From: Lobosporangium transversale
Lineage: Eukaryota; Mortierellomycota; Mortierellomycetes; Mortierellales; Mortierellaceae
NCBI RefSeq assembly: GCF_002105155.1
Contig: NW_019028998.1
Location: forward strand, 558,001 to 622,000
Length of the DNA stretch: 64,000 nt
Reading direction: 5' to 3'
Part shown: positions 58,363-64,000 of the stretch, piece by piece
How positions within the stretch are numbered: the first letter of the stretch is position 1
Layout: every line of letters begins with the position of its first letter
The notes under the pieces: generated by a model
The model's database searches: none
What the model saw: only the letters and a program-made list of their open reading frames with translations
What the model was told of the DNA's origin: nothing
Translations under genes and position numbers: made by a program

Positions 58363-60309
58363 ACCATGGATAAATTTTTCTTTGGTTTCCACACACATGT
58401 TTACCACCAATCCACTGAACCCACGTTCTGGATTTGATGAATGTCAATTATAATGTTAGAATTGTCTTGGATTTTTATTTTCATTTTCATTTTATTTTTT
58501 ATTTTTTTTTTGTACTCGACACCTTGATCTATTTCTGACGATACTATGCCCGTTCAAGCTGCTTTGATTCATTCCCAAATACCGCACAGACATTACTAAA
58601 TAAATGTACAAAAAAAAATAACTGTGTTTTGGATGATCCTGACTTGTGTTTGTTTCTTGTGCTATCCTTGGTGACAATGGACATGGGATCATAAATGAAA
58701 ACGAAGCTTTCACGTGTCTAGAATACAGGCATGGGTCATCATTGGTATTTTCACTATTACGTTTTGGTTCAAAATATTAAGTCCAGCAGATAATGAGTTA
58801 TTTTTTTTTTTTTTTTCTTATTGAGTCTTGAAATGTCAGGCATATCAATACGGGCCGTACAAGGAAGGATAGCCAGTCAGGTATCAGGCCATATCTGATG
58901 TCCGGGTAAACAATTTCTCTTTTTTTTTTTTTTTTTTTTTTAGAATTGGATGTGCTGAGACTTTTGCTCTCTACGGTGGCATTAAGCAGCCATGCATTTA
59001 ACATGGCTTCTAAGGATGTACAGTATAACAGTCTATCGTAGCATGAGACGATGTCGCAGAGAAGCAACTTTTTTGTCCATAAATAACCTTGAAGCAACGC
59101 GCGTCTAAACTTAACTTTATACTCCAGTACTAATGTATATACACACTAGTATGAGGAGCAGGACTAAATGGATTTGACAGGTAAGAGCATTTCCTTGAGC
59201 GAATATCTGGAAAGGGTTCGATGTTTGTCTTGCAAAAGAAAGGTAGGGGAAAATAAAGAATGATAAATAAATAAAGATGAAAGAGAATCGCTTTTGGGCA
59301 GAAGATGATGGGTATAAATGTTTTCCCAGTTGAAGGTTTCCTTGCTGGAATGCAGCATGCATGAATTTTTTAACTCAAAAAATCATAAAAAACAATAAGG
59401 TTCATGCAACGTTTTTTTTTTTTTTAATTACAAACTGCTGTGCTAAATTATATCGTGATGATTGTATCTGTAACAATTGGTTATCTTTATGCCTTGATAC
59501 ATTGTCCCATGATTCTCGCCATTATTTGGTTTAGAGTAATATACAATTTAAACTGGTGATGCGCACCCACCAGCACTTATCCACCATAATGTGGCATGCC
59601 AGCCCAGTGGGCCAATGGAAACAATGGTACGGTACATACCAAGGAAGTGAAAGAAGTATTAGCAGCAGTAACTGATGAAATTTTTCTTTTTAAAAGAAAA
59701 AAAAAATAGTCTTTCGAGGGTTCCAATCACATTGCAGTCAACCCATTTGGTCCTGTGAATCCCGGCATCTTTGTAGGCCCCCCTTATTTCTCTGCTCATC
59801 CTGAAGGTGTATTTTTATATATCTAATGAATAATAAATATAGCCTCTTTCCGTTTTGAATCATGACCCCCCATCTTTTCTTTTCTTTTTTTTTATTTTTT
59901 ATTTTTTTTTATAACTTTATAACTTTGAGCGTATTGCATGTTAGACACCAATCATTCGTTTTAGTTTGACAACAGTAACCCAGACGGATGGTTTACAAAC
60001 GTTGCACAAAGAGAAAACAAGTTTCTTCTTCCGAGTGAAAATGCATTAACACAAAATAAATACTCCCATCTTTTTTTTTTTTTTTTTTTTCTTTATTTCT
60101 CTCTTTTACACACACATACACACACTCTCTATATCTTTCTTTCTTCTGCCCTCAGTTCCTCATTCTCCCTCATCTTCACATCCTCTTCTCCACAATCCAT
60201 ACTCATTACATTCAGCTCTTTCAATCACCTCTATTATCAATTGCTGAAGATCCATCAACCATTTATCCCTGTACACAAATTTGCAACGTTCAAAACAACG
60301 AAAGAAAAA
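58363..60309. other. Intergenic region between Yra1 and the GMC oxidoreductase
   Basis: This 1.9 kb AT-rich stretch has several T-runs and a C/T-rich leader at about 60080-60240 ahead of the oxidoreductase. A stretch on the minus strand near 59705-59805 is open in more than one frame but has no supporting splice chain. I see no gene. Confidence 0.5.
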
Positions 60310-60585
60310 ATGTCTGCAGACGAGTTAAAAAAAACAGTTCTTAGACTCAATCGACTATCACAGATAGTCAAGTTCCATCCCAAGAAGGGGAAATCACCTT
60401 GGAATCATGCTACTGACTCTACAAAACGTTACGATTACATTATCATTGGAGGTAAACCCTCATTTTTTATTTTTTATTTTCTCCTTTCTTCATTGAAGGA
60501 CCTAAAGTGGTTTTTTTTTTTTTGCAAAAAAAAAAAAAAAAAAAATGACAGTCAAGTTGATTTGGTGACTTAAACCTCTCGCGTG

Positions 60586-60619
<34 letters not shown>

Positions 60620-62741
60620 CAGGAGGAGCTGCAGGGTGCGTAATTGCGAATAGGCTTGCAGAAGATCCTGAAGTAAATGTCCTAGTCTTGGAGGCAGGAT
60701 ATTCAGACGATATATTTTCTTCCCGCACGCCGGGATTGGCCTTCGCCACGTTTAAGACACCCTGCGACTGGGGCTATCGCACGGTCCCACAGGAGCATGC
60801 GGGTGGACGATCGTTGTTGCAGCCCCGAGGCAAGATGCTTGGTGGTTCTAGCTCTATCAATGCTATGATCTATCATCGTGGTGTGGCCTCAGACTTTGAT
60901 CACTGGGAAGAGTTGGGCAACCCAGGTTGGTCCTACAAGGACGTCTTGCCCTATTTCAGGAAATCAGAGCGTTTCAATGCGTCTGATTCAACTTCACAAT
61001 TACACAATGACTTTACAACATATGAGCCAGAATATCATGGGACCGATGGTCTTTGGCAGGTGTCCAATATTTCGATGTTTAAAGTGAGCGAAAAGTTTTT
61101 GAGAGCCGGTGAAGCAGAGGGCATCAGCCTAAATAAGGATCTTAACGGAACTAGTCCTTTAGGGGCTAACAAAGCTCAGACATTTATTCGAAAAGATGGT
61201 GTGCGCAGCTCGTTGGCGAGAGCCTTTTTAAGAGAAGATGTAGTACCTGGAGGCAAGAACGGTCGAGGTACAATTCGGGTGATCTTTGGAGCACATGTGA
61301 ACCGTATCCTCGTGAAAACCGACAAGGAAAACGATGGAGCCAAGGTGGCTACAGGGGTCGAATTTATGGACCATAACAACAGTAAGTGATTTTTATTCTA
61401 CATTGTTCCAAAAAAAAAAAAAAAAAAAAAAAAAAAGCTCTCTTTTGAGCATTATTTATTTTATTGATATTTATTTTGGTTTATTCCTAAAAAAAAAAAA
61501 AAAATACAACTAGTTCTTAGGCGCGTCGAGGCTTCTCGAGAGGTACTTTTGAGTGCTGGCACATATGCATCGCCTCAAATCCTTATTGCTTCTGGCATTG
61601 GACCAGCCCCTCAAGCCTCCATCCCACACATTCATACTCTCCCGGGTGTGGGTGCAAATCTGCAGGACCATCTCTTCCTACCTCTTGTCTATAAGGTCAA
61701 TCGAAAGTGTGCCACTATACAAGGTAATATGGACCCATGGAAGGCCTTTAAGGAGATCCTCAAGTATACCATCAAGGGTACCGGTACCATGACCAGTAAT
61801 CTGGCGGAAGCCCTCATATTTATGCGACTCGAGGATATGTCTCCAGAATTTGTGACTCGTGAAAAGGCAAATGGAACATATATTGAGCGCGCAAGTGGCC
61901 CAACGGCGCCACATGTTGAATTCATTATCATCCCTGGTTATGCTCGAGCCCAGGGTGAGGCTATGGCCCCTGATAAAGAAAACTATATTACTTTGAGTGT
62001 GGCATTGTTGAACCCTGGTTCAGTAGGCTCTATCAAAGTGGTAACTAGACAAGCTGAGGAAAAGAACTGTAGCACAGAGTGTACAAATGAAAAGGCCTCT
62101 TCAAGTCAGAGTCAGAGTAGGATTGTGACAGAGCCCGTAATCGATCCAAACTACCTAGCAGACCCCTTTGATGTCAGGGTTTTCGCAGAGAGTTTACGGT
62201 TCCTTCGAAAGATTGGTCGACGACTCGGTCAGGACCCAGAAGTGGAGGCTGTGGAGGTGTACCCTGGAGAAGCGAAGGTACCGGATGATGACGAAGAAGC
62301 CCTTCAAAAGTATGCTCGCGAGAATACCGAGACTGTCTATCACCCTGTATCTACGTGCAAGGTAAAGCGAAATGATACGTCATGGCGCATGACTATTAAA
62401 AAAAAAAAAAAAAAATGCCTTTCCGATGTTTATGTTTATTTTCATCTTCCAAATGCTTACCCAAAAAATTCTTTCTCGCGGTAAAACCTCAAAACCTTAT
62501 TACCAAAATTGTAAAAAACATCTAGATGGGCCCTCCGACAGACCCGATGGCGGTTGTTGACCCTGAATTGAAGGTGTATGGCATTAATCATCTGCGGGTG
62601 ATCGATGCAAGTGTCTTCCCCAAGATTGTTGCAGGTCACACATGTCCGCCCACAGTGATGATTGCTGAGAAGGCATGCGATTTAATCAAAGTAGACTGGA
62701 AATCTAGTGCACCACCTTCTTATGTATCTACAGATGTGTAG
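60310..62741 (+). CDS. GMC-family FAD oxidoreductase (choline dehydrogenase / alcohol oxidase-like)
   Basis: FAD enzyme that oxidises an alcohol, transferring electrons to oxygen or another acceptor. Exons 60310-60451, 60623-61381, 61514-62361 and 62526-62741 join in phase to 654 residues. The Rossmann FAD motif is [17 protein letters not shown] with VLVLEAG. GMC signature 1 is [20 protein letters not shown] and signature 2 is [19 protein letters not shown]. The C-terminus has the catalytic His577 in [11 protein letters not shown] and the partner His621 in [16 protein letters not shown]. There is no secretion signal and no clear peroxisomal SKL tail (end STDV), so it is probably cytosolic. 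Intron 1 carries three homopolymer runs, one directly before the CAG acceptor. The substrate is unknown. A TTG at 60241 could extend the frame but the ATG at 60310 is preferred. Confidence 0.93.
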
Positions 62742-63587
62742 GCTATTGGTCATTCTGGTCCTTCTGATTCTACCATTCCCTTGGTTCAAGGGTTAGTTAG
62801 AGTATAAGCTATTTTACTTTGAGGCCCTTTTTGCAACAATAGCATAGTTTAACATAGTATAATATTAATATAATATATATATATATATAATAATATAAGA
62901 CAATATAGTCAAAGCCGGATATTGTAGTCTAGACCTAGTCTAGATTCAAGTCCAGAGAAAATATCATAATGTGGATATGGTACAAATATACAGATAAATA
63001 ATATAATTGCCTCTGATGAAATGAAATGCCTTGTTGCCTTTTTATACCCTGCAAAGAATTTTATTCGGATGAGATCTCATTGGTGTGCCTTACTCCCACA
63101 TTTTCCAAGATTCATAACAAATCATGGAAGATTATCTTGAACCGAGACAATTTGTGAAAAATCCGTCTCGTCCGATTTAGGAAATGCACTCCGAACAGGT
63201 CCATGACGATCTACACTTCTTTCCATTTGTCCGAAAAATAAGGATGGATCTACAAACATGGTCTCCGACCAGAAACCAGGGATTTTTTCGTAAAGAACAT
63301 TAACGAAAGCAAACAAAGAAACAAAACAGTCAAGAAAAAGTATTTAAATACCATTTCCTTTTCACTTCATCCTATACTTTATCTTACTACTTATCCATTT
63401 CATTCTCGCTTTCATCTTCAATCAAACATTGAAAATTTCCCTAACTTTCCTTTTTCATTTTAAAAACACATTCATTTTTCTTTTCTTTTCTTTTCTACTC
63501 CACACTTCACATTCCGACATTGAAAAAAAAACACACACACACACACACACTCTCTCTCTCTCTCTCTTCACATAAACAGATAAGACA
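62742..63587. other. Intergenic region before the protoglobin
   Basis: AT-rich spacer with a TA repeat (about 62874-62889) and CA plus CT dinucleotide repeats (63530-63568) immediately ahead of the protoglobin start. A 64-codon minus-strand frame at 63122-63316 has no supporting evidence. Confidence 0.5.
63530..63568. repeat. CA and CT dinucleotide repeats in the protoglobin leader
   Basis: About ten AC units are followed by about nine TC units, read directly. They end about 20 nt before the ATG at 63588 and so probably lie in the 5' leader. Confidence 0.9.
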
Positions 63588-64000
63588 ATGGAGCATATCG
63601 AGAGATCCCAATTGTACAACGATCCCGTGTACCGATTCCAATATGTAGCAAAGTTCATGGACTTTGGTCAAGAAGACATCGATGCGATCAAAGGAGCTGC
63701 GGAGCTGATCAAGCCTTTGGTCCCAGCTGTTGTGGATGCTGTCTACCGCAAGCTTCACCAGTTTGACATTACTTGGTCTGTGATGGCTAAACGACATGAG
63801 GGCTATGTGCCCAAGGACGCCAAGGTGATTGAGGACGTTGCAGAGTTGACCGAGAATGCAGAGCAGATCAAGTTCCGAAAGGATATGTTGTCACGGTATT
63901 TTGCAAAGTTGCTGGAGAATCCGTATGACGAGAAGATGATAAAGTACCTTGAATACGTTGCAAAGATTCATACGGATACACCGACCAAGAAGTCCAAGAT
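63588..64000 (+). CDS. Protoglobin-domain protein (fungal single-domain sensor globin type), 3' partial
   Basis: Haem protein of the globin-coupled-sensor/protoglobin lineage, thought in fungi to sense or detoxify O2 or NO. One exon is visible, 137 full residues, running off the window. MEHIERSQLYNDPVYRFQYV and KFMDFGQEDIDAIKGAAELI, then LVPAVVDAVYRKLHQFDIT, match the fungal protoglobin N-terminal helices. KFRKDMLSRYFAKLLENP and KYLEYVAKIHTDTP follow, and the His at 128 (AKIHTD) aligns with the proximal haem ligand. No signal peptide is visible. Whether a C-terminal output domain follows cannot be seen. It lies about 850 nt downstream of the GMC oxidoreductase on the same strand. Confidence 0.88.
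   Translation, partial: MEHIERSQLYNDPVYRFQYVAKFMDFGQEDIDAIKGAAELIKPLVPAVVDAVYRKLHQFDITWSVMAKRHEGYVPKDAKVIEDVAELTENAEQIKFRKDMLSRYFAKLLENPYDEKMIKYLEYVAKIHTDTPTKKSK

Noticed and set aside
63122-63316. 64-codon minus-strand frame before the protoglobin
   Set aside because: It has no recognisable motif or splice context and ends in ordinary AT-rich spacer. The length is within chance expectation.
1-64000. tRNA, rRNA and CRISPR arrays
   Set aside because: Reading both strands I found no cloverleaf-like pattern with A and B boxes, no rRNA-like conserved blocks and no spaced direct repeats.

Overview
This 64 kb window is nuclear DNA from an intron-rich, early-diverging fungus. A Mucoromycota or Mortierellomycota-type genome is the best guess. 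Nearly every gene is broken by short GT-AG introns. A/T homopolymer tracts of roughly 10-35 nt fill most introns and intergenic spaces and are rare in exons. The encoded proteins are eukaryotic and fungal: a siderophore-type GATA repressor, an ISD11, a Ras GEF, a Rho GEF, a G-protein gamma subunit and a fungal protoglobin. The species is inferred, not proven. I saw no rRNA, convincing tRNA, CRISPR or intact transposon.

Layout. 1-2477 (+) is the 3' part of a carotenoid oxygenase, convergent with a PHO13/PGP-type phosphatase (2804-4367, -). 4.8-5.3 kb holds two poorly resolved coding-like pieces. Next come phenylalanyl-tRNA synthetase alpha (5955-8369, -), a carnitine/acylcarnitine carrier (9762-11451, +) and a G gamma subunit with a 760 nt intron (12821-13799, +). 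A very large Ras GEF fills 15018-23617 (-). After a gene-poor 2.2 kb come a small mitochondrial-looking protein (25812-26207, -), an unrecognised 610-residue protein (26744-28823, -) and, divergent from it, an NGL2/Angel-like nuclease (29175-31245, +). A CYP40 cyclophilin (31481-33141, +) follows, then a low-complexity stretch with a tentative four-exon small gene (34773-35433, +). ISD11 (36317-36619, -) is divergent from eIF3g (37029-38673, +). Then come a DH-PH Rho GEF (38872-43157, -), mitochondrial ribosomal protein uL29m (44831-45748, -) divergent from an LRR protein (46201-48412, +), an unrecognised coiled-coil protein assembled from small exons (48647-49870, -), a two-finger GATA iron regulator (50196-55721, -) divergent from the mRNA export adaptor Yra1/ALY (56772-58362, +), a GMC oxidoreductase (60310-62741, +) and the 5' end of a protoglobin gene (63588-64000, +).

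The genes do not form one pathway. Most are housekeeping genes (translation, Fe-S assembly, mRNA export, fatty-acid transport) plus signalling proteins (G gamma, Ras GEF, Rho GEF). Gene models were built by hand by matching splice sites, reading phase and family conservation; each exon list in the entries keeps reading phase throughout. No novel multi-gene system is evident. The most interesting points are a carotenoid oxygenase lacking its fourth iron-ligand histidine, unusual intron architecture (homopolymers, poly-A next to acceptors, long introns in the ALY and GATA genes), a CACGTGAT motif shared by three promoters, and several unrecognised genes.
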